A stretch of 64,000 bases of DNA from Marsupella aquatica (lineage: Eukaryota; Marchantiophyta), in contig OZ316892.1 in NCBI GenBank assembly GCA_973895155.1, positions 3,224,001 to 3,288,000 on the forward strand. Direction: 5' to 3'. A model generated the notes under the pieces. It saw only the letters and a list, made by a program, of their open reading frames with translations. It had not been told where the DNA came from and did not search any database. Below are positions 45,921-59,400 of this stretch, in pieces. The position numbers and the translations under genes are program-made. Within the stretch, counting starts at the first letter, position 1; each line of letters begins with the position of its first letter.

Positions 45921-47619
45921 ACCCTCGGGGGGAAATTATAATTGAGAAAAAGGTCGTCGCTGCTCGAAAAGCCTTTAGAGAATTAAATGAACCGTGTTCT
46001 GCATCAAAATCTAATCCCTGCAGGCACGGACGTGAAGACAAATCGCAGTCAGCCACTAAAGAGGTCCGAACTTATTTAAAACGCCATCAACTCAGAGAGA
46101 AAAAGTATGATTCGAAGAAAACAAAAACAAGTCGCGAGGGTTGATAACAGTAAAAAGCGCCACCGCAAAATCCGGCTCGTATCATTGCCTGGAACATTAG
46201 GAGCTCCAGCTGGGAGCTTTCGTCTGGACAAAGACATCTGGAAGAGCAAAATGCCGCTCCAGCTGGACTCCTTCATAACAACAAAAGGAGCTTAAAAGCC
46301 GTGAAGCACACTTCACGACATTAGAGGAATTATCGGTGAATAGCTCCACAAGCACATGAAGCAGAAGCCGTGGAAGACTCAATACCTTTCGACTAGATGT
46401 CCCAACTACCCAACTTCGTACGCGACGCAAAGCTATTCTTCTAACTCGACATGAGCCTGCCTGAGTACTACTGTAGAATGGACCCTTCGCCCGTGCCGAT
46501 AATCAGCGACGCATAGATAGAGTACACGAAACCCTTGCGCGCCAGCGTCCGTGCCGATAATCACCGTCGCATAGATAGAGTACAGACGGTGCGCGATGAT
46601 CAACCCCAACGCCTCGTCAGCCGAAGCAATCGCTCGGCAGCTCAAACTGCTCGGAATCAAGCAATTCACCTACTTCATTACACGCTTGTCTCGTTCCCGC
46701 TGCCGAGAGCGAGCTTTCATGCAATTATCTCAGGGCGTGGTTCAGCTGCGCTCCGTTCGAGCTCGTCTGCAGTAAGTGCTCAATTCTGAGCTGATACAGA
46801 GAAATAAGAAAAGTCGCAGGACAGAATCGATTGATTGAAAGACAGCGTCTGAAACGCGGAAGTGTGATCAATACCGACAGATTCTTCTTCTCTCTCTTGC
46901 TCTGGACACGACTTCAGTCATTCACCCCAACTCGAACGAAAATTCTTAATAATTCAATAATTCTCTTTCTCCCACTCTGTACGCGACTGCCGACTTCATT
47001 CATTCAGCAGAAGTCGAATGAATACAGAATGAATACAGAATGAATACAGCAATGGGAAACGAGCTTCGACAGAATGAAAGCTCGATGCAATGATGATGAG
47101 ACCTACTCGGATGCCACTAATTAATTGCCGGCCGTCAAATGCAGGTTTCGAGAGAAGCCCGTGCACACAGCTGGCGAGGAGTCGAGCAGCGAGTCCTCAG
47201 TCCTGCCAACTGTGGTACGAGTATTGATGTGGGGACTGAGAACGACTCAACGTCTCAACGACTGGGAAGACAGTCGTTCGGTACAGTCGTGCCATTGCAG
47301 TTGGCGCAAAAACTAATTAATTAGTCCCCAATCTTTGATTTGACCGGCGAAATATTTAATGATCACTGTCTCTTGTGGACCCAAATATTATTCGGCCAGG
47401 ATGGACCAAGTGTGGTGTTGTGCCTATCTTCACGGATTCAGGAAAGTCATTGGTCAATTAATGTGTTTAGTAACCTGTCCTTCAACCATGTAAATTTTGA
47501 GTTCATTAAGGTGTCCCTAAAAACAAATTATTTGTTGGGTTGCCCCTGGTTTGAAATTCACCAAAATGTCCCCAAACAAATTTATTAATTAACTTTACTC
47601 TCATTTTGGATATTTATCA
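45921..47619. other. Intergenic DNA
   Basis: No gene is recognised. A 58-bp duplication starts GTGCCGATAATCA at 46493 and 46551 and shares CGCATAGATAGAGTACA. An AATGAATACAG array lies at about 47018–47050. Short open frames carry no domain. Confidence 0.5.
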
Positions 47620-49113
47620 GTCTTATCTTGAGATATATATTTAGTGGACCTCCAAATACAACTTTTTCTCTTAATGGACCAAAAGTTGCACACGCCCTCC
47701 CAGTGGACCCCAACATTTAGATTCTCTCCCAATGGACCCCTGGGCCCACTCCGTACAAGCATGTTCTTCTGAAACACCTTACCGTGCACAGTTCAGGTCC
47801 ACTACGTACCCTGTGGACATCGTGGTTGGTCATGTGTAGTAGGCCATCGATAACGTCGCAGTCCACAAGCGTCGTAGCCCTGGCCGCAATCGAGCGCTGC
47901 AACATCATGGCTTCCTAGTTTTTGTGAATACAATAGCCTAAACTACAATAGCTGCAATCTAGAACAATACAACATGGTCAATGTATTCACTCTACGCATG
48001 CAATGACACGTACATCGCGATTCTAGGTTGCATCTACTTTGGATACATAGTGGACATTGTATTCAAAGATCGCACTTAAACAAAGTTAGGACTCCCCTGC
48101 CTTACATACAGGAACAGAACCAAAACCTGTTCAACATAGAACACTATATTTGTGTCTTGCATACAATATGCATGTTGTATGCACATTTCCCCCCGACTTT
48201 ACGACGAAGACACCCCCCTTTGAAGCCTTCCCAAAATTAATGGACAAAACTTATCGTATTACAACACAAAAATATGATTTGTATGTATACACTTTGCACG
48301 TTGTATTCGGATTTTCACACTTAGGAAAAAAAATTGTCCCTCCGACTTTACGAAGACGCCCCCCGCCGAAGCCTGCTCAAATGGACAAAATCTATTGTAT
48401 TTCAACATAGAAATATGATTTGTCATGTATACACTTTGCACGCTGTATTTAGATTTCACACTTAGAAAAAAAGTTTGTCCCTCTGACTTTACGAAGATGC
48501 CCCCCTCCGAAGCCTGCCCAAATGGACAAAACCTATTGTATTACAACACACATATATGATTTTTCATGTATACACTTTGCACGTTCCATTTGGATTTCAC
48601 AATTAGAATTTGTCCCTCTGACTTTACGTACGAAGACGCCCCCCACCGAAGCCTGCCCAAATAATCAAAACCTTTTGTATTACAACACAGAGATATGATT
48701 TGTCATGTATACACTTTAAAAGTTGTATTCAGATTTCACACTTAGAAAAAAAAATTGTCCCTCCAACTTTACAAAACGCCCCCCCCCCCCCCCCCCGCCA
48801 AAGTGATGGTTCATGTTTGTATGCATTGTGGTCAATGTATACATTGTGGGATACATTGATTCACTCAGAACTGCAATCGTAGTCGACTGCGTTCGGTGAT
48901 GCGGTCGGACACTGAAGAACAGTAGAACATGCTGTGTTTTACAGTGACAATCTCGTGCTATAAGAACTGCACAATGTGTTAGAAGAACATCTCACACGAA
49001 ATGGCACCTCTGGTGGGCCCGGAGGTCCAATGGGAGGGCGTGTGCAACTTTTGGTCCATTAAGAGAAAAAATTGCATTTGGAGATCCACTAAGTATATCT
49101 CTCGTCTTATCTT
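47620..49113. mobile_element. Non-autonomous Mutator-like element (MULE) with long inverted ends
   Basis: The element (47630–49103, 1474 bp) is flanked by perfect 10-bp direct repeats GTCTTATCTT at 47620–47629 and 49104–49113, the target length of the Mutator superfamily. Its ends are inverted repeats starting GAGATATATATTTAGTGGA (left) and GAGAGATATACTTAGTGGA (right, minus strand). They remain similar for about 150–180 bp, through TCTCTTAATGGACCAAAAGT, GCACACGCCCTCCCA and a GTTCTTCT block; the left end has a ~30-bp extra segment. The interior holds a ~140-bp tandem array and no transposase, so it would depend on a source elsewhere. The open frames read from the two ends look like one protein only because the ends are inverted copies. 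Confidence 0.9.
48110..48800. repeat. ~140-bp satellite-like tandem array inside the MULE
   Basis: Five register points GACTTTAC (48195, 48344, 48485, 48620, and AACTTTAC 48765) give periods of 149, 141, 135 and 145. Units share CCGAAGCCTGCCCAAATGGA, TATTACAACACA, CATGTATACACTTTGCACG and GATTTCACACTTAGAAAAA. A run of 18 cytosines at 48779–48796 ends the last unit. Confidence 0.9.
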
Positions 49114-52100
49114 ACGAACTATAATACACAATTTCACCTTTTTTACTTGTGTTTGCTTACAAAATAAACTTTTGGAGGGAACTCATCATGACCCTTGGAT
49201 TTAAAACCTAAATATTCCTCTCCATGAGATATGGTGAGAGGAATAATAGATGTCCTAGTTTGGGCACACCCACACCTAGACTATGGCACTAATATCCATA
49301 AAATGATTCTAATATCAAGATGATTGGAAATTAAATGTGAGTCTACATGTGGCTATAATGGGTAGGTGGGTCTAACAAGAAGATCTAAGTAGACCCCACA
49401 TTACTTTTGGACACATGCTTGCCCCATTCACCTAAAGTAAACTTAGAGAAAACGAACAATACAAATTAGAGTTTGGAGTTGAAAAGACATTATTTATAGG
49501 AAGTGGGACACGGGCTATTGAGGAGAAATTGAACTAAATTTCTTACTTTTTCTATTCTCTCTATGAAGTAGTATTTCTTCCAACTTACATTGACACTAAA
49601 TCCTAAATTCATTTTTGCAATAACCATATTGACCACGGACACAATGGCCCCAAAGATAAATTGATGACAACAATGAAATGGTCTGATAATTGATTGCAAC
49701 AATGAAATAGTCACAATAATAAAATGGTTGTAATGACAATTATGCACTGCACGGGCAATGAATTTATATATATATATACATATACAAATCAAACAGTATA
49801 AAAATTTATCTTGCCTAAATTAAAGCTTCCATGCTTTGACATGCCATACTATTGTCAGTTGTCTAATAAATGAAGCCAGCACAAAGGTAAGTAGAGGTGA
49901 CTCTGATGGGGACATGTTACGTCTGTAAAGAGAAAATAATTTGTTCTGGACCCCGTTCTATGTATGGTTTAGCAGTTGTTCCTTGTTCGCATTAGAAATG
50001 TCTCAAAGCTTTAAAGTTGCGGATGATGTCTCGAAGATTTTAGCCATAGCTCTAGGGCTGTGAAATTTATTTGTTTTGTTTTTTAAAACCTTGCTATATG
50101 GTCATGTTAAACTGGTCAAACATGGTTGCAGCTCTACTTGAATGTATTTGCTGGACTAGATATTAATATCCTTCATTGTAAGTCTGAACTCGACTACAAA
50201 ACTATCAAACTGAGAAAACTGCCAACATTGAATGAGTGAGACATAACATAATGATCAATAACAATGACTAGAATATAATGTTGCAAAAGTATCTTTGTGC
50301 TATGTTATGTAAAATTTGTTCACAAATATGAAAGAGAGACAGAATTCTGATGCAACCAATTGATTTTCAAATCTGCAGAATTACAAAAAGATCTTAGAAA
50401 CACCCCATATAAAAACTGGGTTGCCTGGGAAAGCCTAGAACTTTGCTGGGGCTGTTTGATAGATCAATTGCATGATCAAACTCAATCACTGATGTATCAA
50501 AAAGAGGATGCAACTGATTGATTGAGACTAAACAAGTTTGAATGAACAAGGCTTTCCTTGCGATGCAAGATGAATGACGATTAAGAGTAACTTGCTTCCA
50601 GCTGTTTGCTTCACTTTGAGATGGATTGGCTACTTGGCAAACACTAGCCCAATTTCCTTGAACGTAAATAGATATGAAGAATTAAAAACAATCTTGCATA
50701 TGGAAAATTTCTATGCTACTTGAGTTAATCTTTGCCCCTTCCTTGTTTTTTGTCCACCCTCATTTCAGTTTTGTATTTACTTGAAATCAATATCATTTGT
50801 GCCCCTCCTCAGTGAAAGTTTTTTTTATTGAGACTCATGATTACTTTTGTCTGTATTAAGGGTTAGGTTCTAGAGGCTTCACTCTAGATCCTAGGCCCTT
50901 CAGAGTAGACTTTGTTGGCACTTTTATAATAAGATTTCAGCTAATCTTTGCAGCATCCTTGTTTTTAGTTCACCCTCATTTCAATCGTGTCTTCATTTGA
51001 AATCAATATCATTTTGTCCATCATCATTTAAACTTTTTTTTATTGAGACTCATGATCAGTTTTGTCTGTATTAAGGGTTAGTGTCTAGAGGCTTCCCTAG
51101 GCCCTTAAGGGTAGACTTTGTTGGGGGTTTTATAATAAGGTATCATCATAGATTGAAATCAAAGTTGAACTTCTCCAAAGCCAAAACATAATTACAGGTA
51201 CAGCGTCAAGTTTCGTACTCTTACTTACATTCTGTCATCCACATGAGAGCAGACAGTCCAAAGCTGCAAGATCAGAGATTTGCCAAAATGAAACTTCCCA
51301 GTTATGGAAACAACAAGTACTCATACACAAATTGATTGATATTGATACATTTAAATATGGAGCTCAAGGGATTTCTACTGTTTCCACTTTCAGATACATG
51401 TTAAATATTTGTTGATAAATCTGGGAAAAAATAAAATAACAACACTGCTATATCAATGACAAGACTTCTAATTTGTTATTTTTTCCTTGGAATAATTTGT
51501 TATTTTTTTTTACCCCACTATCTTGTTTTTTGGGGCATTCTGGCACACAATGCCATGTAAACAAGATTTTACTATACAAAAGTACACCATAACTTCCAAA
51601 AAGCGATTATAGTTTAAGAAAATGTAGAAGTTTGCATGCTCTAAATAGGAGCTATTTAGTTCCAAGCTACAAACAATTGTGGCACTTTTTATGAATTCCA
51701 GAATTTGATTGTTGCCCTTAGACCACCCCAGAATAATTAAACACTAATTCCTGGAAATTAAACATTACAAAGAGAAGTTATGCCTTTTACGTCATGGTTT
51801 AGAGTGGTCCATGCCAGTTTAGATGATCCATCTATACCTCTTGTCAGGCATTACAATCTACGTAAAACGAGCTTCATTTTGAGTCAGTTGGAGTACCCAA
51901 AAAGATTATAAAGGTGAATTGGTTTTCATAAAGTTTTTGAAATCCTACTAGATCCATAAAGTCCCAAGTCTCTTGGTGAGACCTGAAATAGTGGTAAAAA
52001 AGCCTTCCCAAATGCGTACAAAGTTTTTACCACTGTTTTTGACCCAGAACGAGGGGACACTCCCAAACTCAACCAAAGGCAAACCAGAAGTGTCACAACC

Positions 52101-52240
52101 GACCAGTAGGGCAAGTATTTGGCAGATACTAGTGCTAGACGCTACCTAGGTAACCTGTGGTTCAAGCATCAAGTACTGTAGTAGGACCCTAGGAAGAACA
52201 ATTCTTCATTCAAGTGATGACCTGCATTTTTAATTTTTCC
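49114..52240. other. Intergenic DNA
   Basis: AT-rich, no gene recognised. It contains the doubled family A repeat listed separately and many homopolymer T/A runs. Confidence 0.5.
50650..51157 (+). repeat. Dispersed repeat family A with internal 216-bp tandem doubling
   Basis: It matches the reverse complement of 9200–9470. Here the right part is present twice, in register at TAATCTTTGC (50726 and 50942). Both copies carry CACCCTCATTTCA, GAAATCAATATCATTT, TATTGAGACTCATGATNA, TGTATTAAGGGTTAG and GTAGACTTTGTTGG. Confidence 0.8.
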
Positions 52241-52244
52241 TTGA

Positions 52245-52450
52245 AAACATAGAGGAGAGAGACCAAGAAGAAACCAATATTCCCGCCAGTACACCCCACC
52301 CACACATATACACATATACCCCCTTTACATGTGGAGGGGGGGTTTGTACTCCTCTGGAGCTGTTGCATGTGGAGGGGAGATTGAACCTGGACCTCACAGT
52401 TCTAGGCTCAAATGCACTCTTCTCACAAAGTAGCAAGAGTTCACATAACC
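52245..52450 (-). repeat. Possible tRNA-related SINE-like segment
   Basis: The minus strand contains a B-box-like AGGTTCAATCTCC, preceded by a weak A-box-like stretch, and followed by repeated CTCCACATG motifs. No target-site duplication or A-tail was identified, so this is weak. Confidence 0.25.
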
Positions 52451-52459
52451 CAAGTAGAG

Positions 52460-55080
52460 CAAACATTGCTTATACTTTTACTGTCTACACCGTAGAGGCA
52501 CCAAATTAAATCCATGGTTAAGATAATTAACTTCAGAGAACTCAAAACACTCAGACGATCTATTAGTAAAACCATCCATGATGGCATGAATTTATGAAAT
52601 GAGACCGGAGTGAAGGGATTCACATCAGCTCCAGTTGCTACGTACAACTTACACATATCCTCACATTAGACTCCTCAAAATTGTGGTGCCATATTCTCTT
52701 TCCCTGAACGGCATGTAATTAAACAGCCAACACTGAAGGGTTTTCGTGGAGCCAACACTCACGGGTTTTCATGGCTGGGCAATATTGCAAAGTTGTATTA
52801 ATACTTCACACCTAGAGTATCAGGAATTCGAAAGCCATCATTCTACCAGTTACCTGAGATCAAGCTTAATCACAAGGAGCGTACCACGACCAGAGCTTCA
52901 TTCGAGACCCACAGCTTGTATCTTGCAAGCCCTGGAAGGCTTCAAATTGCTGGACATTGCACCCGCCAGTTTCTGAAATGTGTTGAAGCTCTGTTTCCCG
53001 GTCTGTGTATGAGATTGAGGTGAACTAGATGAGTCTCTCCTCATCCATAATTTGGATAGGTTCCGAGATCTGAAGAGAGATGCTTGTGGAACAACATAAC
53101 GACCATGTTTTCCATGTTCTTGCCGGTAAGCCCTTAATTATGCAGTGCTTCCTGTCGTCGAAGATCTCAGGTATCTTGGTTCATTCAGCTCGACCGAGAA
53201 TCTGTGCCTCCCTGGTAGCTACAGCTCTAAATCAGAAGTACGTTCGATCTGTAGTCACCTAAGCGCATGTTTGGGATTGTTTTCAAGGTCAATGTTATCA
53301 GATCGACTCCCTCTAAATCACCGGCTGTGAGTAAAATCTTTTCAAACCATCTGGAGTTATTCAAGTCCTACATTTAATATAAATACTTGTTGTAATTGAC
53401 ATCGATAAAGCATGCAGACCTAATCCCGAATAAACTGGCTCGCCATGTACAATTCAAGCCGCTAACATTTCATTCGATCCCTTAGCTTGTCGTCATCAGG
53501 CACAACGTGCACCTGTATAAGAATGCTTCAAATGACACGACTGTTCTTCAGGCCTCATCCTTGCTGGACATCCTTGTAAGTAGATAAAAGTCCCATTTTA
53601 TTCTCAAGTGGTCGGAAACTCTGAACTTCAAAGCCAACAACTTGCAATTACAAGTGTTGACCGCGGGCTGAACAGAGCGAGGAGCCAACGGTTCTACAGA
53701 CTCTGAACCCTAGGAGGTAGAACAAACTAATCCGATCACTGATAAATTACTAGCTATTTCAAATCATCCACTTAAAGATGATGCCTTCTAATCCAAGCCT
53801 GGCAACTCACAGACTGGATGATCAAACCGACTTGTACGTACTCTGATAGTCTACCTAGTCTGTCATTTGTCTCAAGCAAGAGCTTGATATATACCGTACT
53901 CCGGCTTGGAAATACTTACACTACAGGAACTTATAAATTAGGTAGGTGTTCCAAGCTGTTACAGACAAGGTATGAGCAACATTGAGCAGTCTAGGGAGTT
54001 CTACGACGATTTTATTGGGTAGCTCTACTAGTAGAAACCAACTCTCTCACGACGAGGCAACTACTTGAAAGTAGGGTTTCACGTACCTGGCGTAGAACGT
54101 TGTTAGAATGTCTTCTATAGGTGTAAATAAAGGCTTTATCCAGTCTATCTAGCAATACTGTCTACATGAAGCATAGGATCTGTCTAACATCCCCCTAGAG
54201 AAATATTGGTCTCCAGAGCGGGTGGCTGCGGGTGGCTGCAGACTTAGCACCTCAGCTCTAGACCTATAATTGTCTCTTCTTACTAATTTCATATTCAGCA
54301 ATCCTGCCGAAACAAACTAAGTAGGAGTAGCATGTAGCATGTATGCATGTGCTTGGCCTGCGCACAGTATGTTCAGGTCTTCATAGCAGTGCATCGGCCC
54401 GCCATTTCCAATTTAAACCAAGGCATAATGGTTACGGGCGGCTGACTTTAGAGTTCGCCTCGGGTACCATGTTCTTTCTTTCAAGGTAAGCATTTGGCCG
54501 GCATAGCAAACGCTGTTACTTGAGGTCTATTTGAAAGTGGCTGTAGATACATCAGAGGTGGGCTCATGCATGCCGCCTCCACCGCTCTGATGAATTTGGT
54601 GTCGATTGCACGACTAAAATGCGCATACATCGTTTATGTTTATCTGCACGAGTCTGTCGGTCGAATACGATCAGCTAGTATGTATCTGACTCTCTTAAAC
54701 GGTTGAGATGGTTAGCATAGTGCGGGGGTTGGTGTTCCATGGAGACATCGATGATCCTCCCATCCAGTGACTCCGGGAAGAAAAGTTTTTGTTCCCTCCT
54801 GCCTGCAGACATCCCTTCGAAACACTCGAGCAGGTGACTCTCAATCTATCCGATAAAATCAAAACTGTAGAAATGTAGCTTCGGAGTATAATAAAAGGTA
54901 GTTCAGTTCTTCCGTAAAGTGCACATTATACAATTCACTATACAAATGTGATGCCACTCGACTCAGCCCGTATATGATACAGCCACTACCAATTCCCGTA
55001 GTACGCATTCATCCAGGCATCTTTCCGTCCATGAATGTCGTAGGTCTCCTCGTGAATTTTCGGGCTGGAACTGAAAGCAG
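52460..55080. other. Intergenic DNA, nothing recognised
   Basis: Short open frames on both strands lack domains or consistent splice signals. The end nearest 55087 probably includes the 3' untranslated region of the expansin gene. Confidence 0.5.
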
Positions 55081-55087
55081 AGGTCAA

Positions 55088-56432
55088 TTACCAAGGATCA
55101 AAGTTCTGGGTGCATTCGTACGATGTTCCGAATCTCCAGTACTTATTAACAGCATTTGAGGACGTTAGCTTGGAGCTATCGCTAAGGGTCAATCGAAAAG
55201 AGAGCGCCCGTCCCACCAGCTTTTCTTTAAGTTCCCAGTTCTGGCCCCAGTTGCGTGTCATTCTGAAGAAATAGCGTGAGTCGGTGGCTTTCATTTCCAG
55301 CACGTGCACATCGCCAGCTCCCCCGATATTGAATACGAGTACCAGCATGAACCATGGGTTCCCATTGAGTTGGAAGCGGACTCCACCTTTCTTAGCGCAT
55401 GGCACCCTGCACGTAAATTGACAGTGCCAAGATTCAGACCACAGCATTATGCGCGAAAAGTGTATACGGCTAGCCTGCATCTGTCCTTCGAGATTCCAAA
55501 TTTGTAAAGTTCTGGTCAATTCACTTAGAGAGGGAGAAGAGAACTAGTAATGTGCCCACACCAAATGCCGATACATTAACATTAGAGATTGAAATTTAAC
55601 TTTTGTACGTTATTTCTATATATTAATGATCCAGTAATGGATTTGCATTCTTTCAGAACTATTAGACAAACCTCAGGCAAACCTCAGACATGTGGCTGAT
55701 CTGATCGCCACTGAAAAACACCGAGCCTGGTCCAATGGAGGAAGTTAGAATGGACAGTCACGGAGGTGGCGTACCTTCGAAATTGAATGGGGATGATTCC
55801 GCCGACCTTTTGGGCGAGTTTAGAAAACATAGGGTATGCGAGGTCGAAGTGAGCCCTGGGTGGGTTGCACCAACCGTCCTTGTATCTGGCCCAATTGGGA
55901 GGGCAGAGATTGGTCGCAGTGACTTTTACTGAGCCGGCATTTGCGTAGCACCACTTGGACTGCGATTTCACGCACTTGATCTCAAAGCACGCCCCGCAGG
56001 ATGCCCCTTTGTTGAAGAGAACTTGGCTGAGAGCTGCGGTACTTACTCCGTAACCTGTGGCCCAGTTATTTCCATAGCCACATGCTCCGCCTGCCCACGT
56101 CATAGTCCAGACTTTACTCAGTACATAACTATATAACACTTTTTACATCTTCATCATTTGAGCTATACATGCAAAATCTCTTTCAGAATTTGCGCTCTGC
56201 ATATTTCATCTGCTCTGTACATTCATTATTGATCTGCAATCAAACTTTCCACGTACATACCCATCGTGCCTGAGGCATCGTCTCCTCCATAGAAAGTCGC
56301 ATGAGCATACTGCCATGTTGTGGAATCAACAATAGACCACGCCCTTACGGTGCCCACGTTGCCGCCGATGACCAGCAGCAGACACATCAGAGCTAAGCTA
56401 GCTTGGAAGCTCATTCGTGGCGATCTCGACAT
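55088..56432 (-). CDS. α-Expansin, three exons, complete
   Basis: Expansins loosen cell walls at acidic pH without hydrolysis. Coding exons are 56432–56261, 56090–55775 and 55406–55088, giving 268 residues, the usual α-expansin size. Seen: a signal peptide at about residues 1–31; the family start [21 protein letters not shown] rebuilt exactly across intron 1; a double-psi β-barrel domain with [18 protein letters not shown] and the HFDL motif at 138–141; then the C-terminal cellulose-binding-type domain after RR–VPC (rebuilt across intron 2), with MTRNWGQNW. Splice sites are canonical: ATGG|GTATGT to GGGCAG|GCGG and CGAAG|GTACGC to GTGCAG|GGTG. The ATG at 56432 precedes the signal peptide; TTTTGCAG|GG ten bases upstream suggests a leader intron. 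No inactivating change is seen. Confidence 0.96.
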
Positions 56433-56442
56433 CTTGATTGCC

Positions 56443-59400
56443 CTGCAAAATGAACGACGTTTGTATCAATAAACGACACCTGAACCGATCGCCTTTAACT
56501 TCTAAATGCTACTATTCTGTTCATACAAACGATTTGAGTGAGAGAAACGGAAGTGTCCAGACCCTGATGAAACTAATCACTAAAATCATTGACATTTGTG
56601 CTGATCTTTAAAGCGACCTCACAGTCTAAGAGCTGCATGTGATGGTTGAAAAAAGACTCAGATCTAGAGCTCAAGATGATGCTCACAAGCCTACCTAGTT
56701 AAAGGTGACACAGCAGCGTAAATGAAACGGAGCACATATATGAGCTGCCTGCTGCCTCAGTAGCTAGGCTCACATCCAGAGATTAAGATGGACTCTAGCC
56801 AGGGAAGCAAGTCTCGATGTGGAAGTGAGATTGTCAGGTGGAATGCAGGCATTATTTAGTCTGACGAGACTCGCTCAAGACACACGCAAGTGGATGCGTA
56901 ACTTGCTCTATCGCAGGCACAGGATTTGCAGTTGGACGTGAATAAGAACAATCGGCGGGCCCTGCCCCGGCCACAGTGCAGCGATCGTGACAACCAGATG
57001 TGTTTTCGTTGCCAGTATTGCGGCTGGTACACATGTGGCTATCGTCTGTACTATTAATTTGTCCCGGATCCAAGATGGAAGGGCGGTGTCGTCCACAGTT
57101 ACTGTACATGAGCAAACTACCGGAGTTATAGGCGTTTATGGAACTAGCTCGACTGAACATGTGAAAAGGTACCTAAACTTTGGGGCGTGACATTTGGGAA
57201 TATATTGTATGCAGTCGGAAATTTGAGAATGGCTGTGAACAAGTAATGTTCGCCATATATATACATATTCCAAGCTCTGCGCTTGGAGGGTCTGTGAATA
57301 AACTTTATGAATTAAGATTTCTCTTTCAATAGAGATATTTCTGCATCAAGGAAATGTCTCCAATTATATGTCTCACCACCTGCAAGATATTGGGGTGCTA
57401 TCTCAGATGCAAATTCTGTCTTCCCGTTTGAGTGACCGACCATTATGTAAGGTCAAAGTCTTTCCAAACCTCGGTTCCTTGGAAATTGTCAGCTCGATCC
57501 CTTCACATCGTTCCTGAGAGTTTTTTAGTATCAACTGCCGATCGAGGTCGTACTGTACATTGGCAGAACTTTCTGGCTCTGGTTGGATTCATTCCCTGAT
57601 TTATCCTTAGACTGGTATATTTGAAAGTTATTCTTTACTCCGGAGTTAAGAAGACCTCAGAGCTCGCCAATTGACTGAATGAACGGTTCAAATCAATATG
57701 CTCGGGGCAAACCCAAAACTTAGCCAGGTCTCTTGGCGTATATATATCCAACTGAAGGTAATTTATATTTCAGTTATGTTGGCAGAAGGCTGAACACGTC
57801 AATTATAACAGAATTTTACCTCCGGGAAAATATGCTTAGAACGCTCTCAAAGTCAACCAGCATTTTGCTCCTTTAGCTCGATCGAATATATGATGAATTC
57901 AAATCCCATCACTCAATTTATATTACACAGTTACGAAGAGCGCGGGTAATGTTTACGAAATACATTTCCCCGTGCACTACAATTGTTTTCCAAATATACA
58001 GAAATGGCCAGACATAATCAGGCTGTACGTCCACCGATTGCAACGAGCTCTGCAGCTAAAGCTCTAGTTCGTCAGTCTCCAATCCAGCCAAAGCCCTATC
58101 GTTTTTGTCGTTCCTTCTCGATCATTATAATGGATCAACACACCCAACTACGTCGATTTCCCGTATGCACCACTGGGGTCTAGCCAGCTATAGCGCCGGG
58201 AAAGTTTCCTAAAACATCGTTATTACGCTTGCTCGCCTTCCCGCTGTTTCAAGGCATTCGAGTCCGATCGAGCTTTTCCACCTCTATGCCGTTTTGCAGA
58301 TCATCGATCAAAATAGCAAACACGCAGGCACACTACAGAGCTATCCTCCTAGCTACAGGCTCCGAAGTTTTACCACCTCCGGCCAGTACCTTTCGCCTGT
58401 GGAGACTCGTGAATTGCGACATCGATCTACCCACGGAATTGCTCCAGACTCCGGAAGTTTCCAGTTTAGTGAAAATGAAGCAAGCATAACAGTTCTACCT
58501 GCTCTGTGACCATATGTCGCAATTGCGGCCACCGTCTCAGCTGATACAGGGCCGATACAATTTTTCGCGGCGATCACTGTTCTGTCGAATTACAGTGGCC
58601 TGAAGATCGAAGACTTACAGATGAGCCAGGAATGGGACGGCTTGTCGAGAAATCCACGGCAGGTTTGCAGTGAGCGGTTTGAGTGTGCTGTTTTGCTGCA
58701 TCGGACCTCTGTGCTCCTGGCCATGACTGAGATCATGAGGGAGGCCGGCTCCGGAAAGGGGGAGGGAGGGAAGATCCAACGCTAGCTCCGGGACTTTCTG
58801 GGTGTGCCATGCACCGCCAACACCGACGTAAGTCCTGCAATCTTTTCGCATATCGTTTCGTTCCGCGACACACCGGCTTTGATGCCTTCACGTAGTTACA
58901 GTTTCGGTGTTCAAGTTCCTTCTTTCCAGGGCATAGGTCAACCTATAAGGGCAGCATTATTTAAAAATATAAATATAATGGGAGGTGCTCGGTCATTGAG
59001 GTAGGCCCGAAATCAGCGTGCATTCACGGAGGGTGGCACCATTCACCCTCAATTAACAGTAGTTTCAAGTGCATTATCAGGAATCTAGCTAGGGCATGGT
59101 TTGGAAGCCTCCTCAAGTGAAGGGCCGCGAAGGCGAATTCTCAAGTAATTAAGGGAAGCTGATTCTGGTAATTCTTTGTGGATCAAGGGACCTTGGTTCC
59201 TGAGAAGCATTTGTGGTGCTTTGTTTCATCAGCTCCGTTTGGGCCACTACCCAATCGTTTGCTTGGATTTTTTGCAGAAGCGCTTTTAACAGTGTGAATG
59301 CCTCTGGGTCAGATATGTAGCCCGGCAGATGTAATTCTGATATGACAATTGTCTTCTTTCACGACAATCGATTCGTACTCGACTGAAAGATAGGGGTTTG

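Noticed and set aside
48779-48796. Run of 18 C as a possible functional tract
   Set aside because: It is a homopolymer expansion of the CCCCCC block present in each unit of the tandem array; its length may also be a sequencing artefact.
47601-49204. Two ORFs sharing WEGVCNFWSIKRK
   Set aside because: The shared peptide arises because the inverted ends of the MULE are read outward from both sides; it is not a gene pair.
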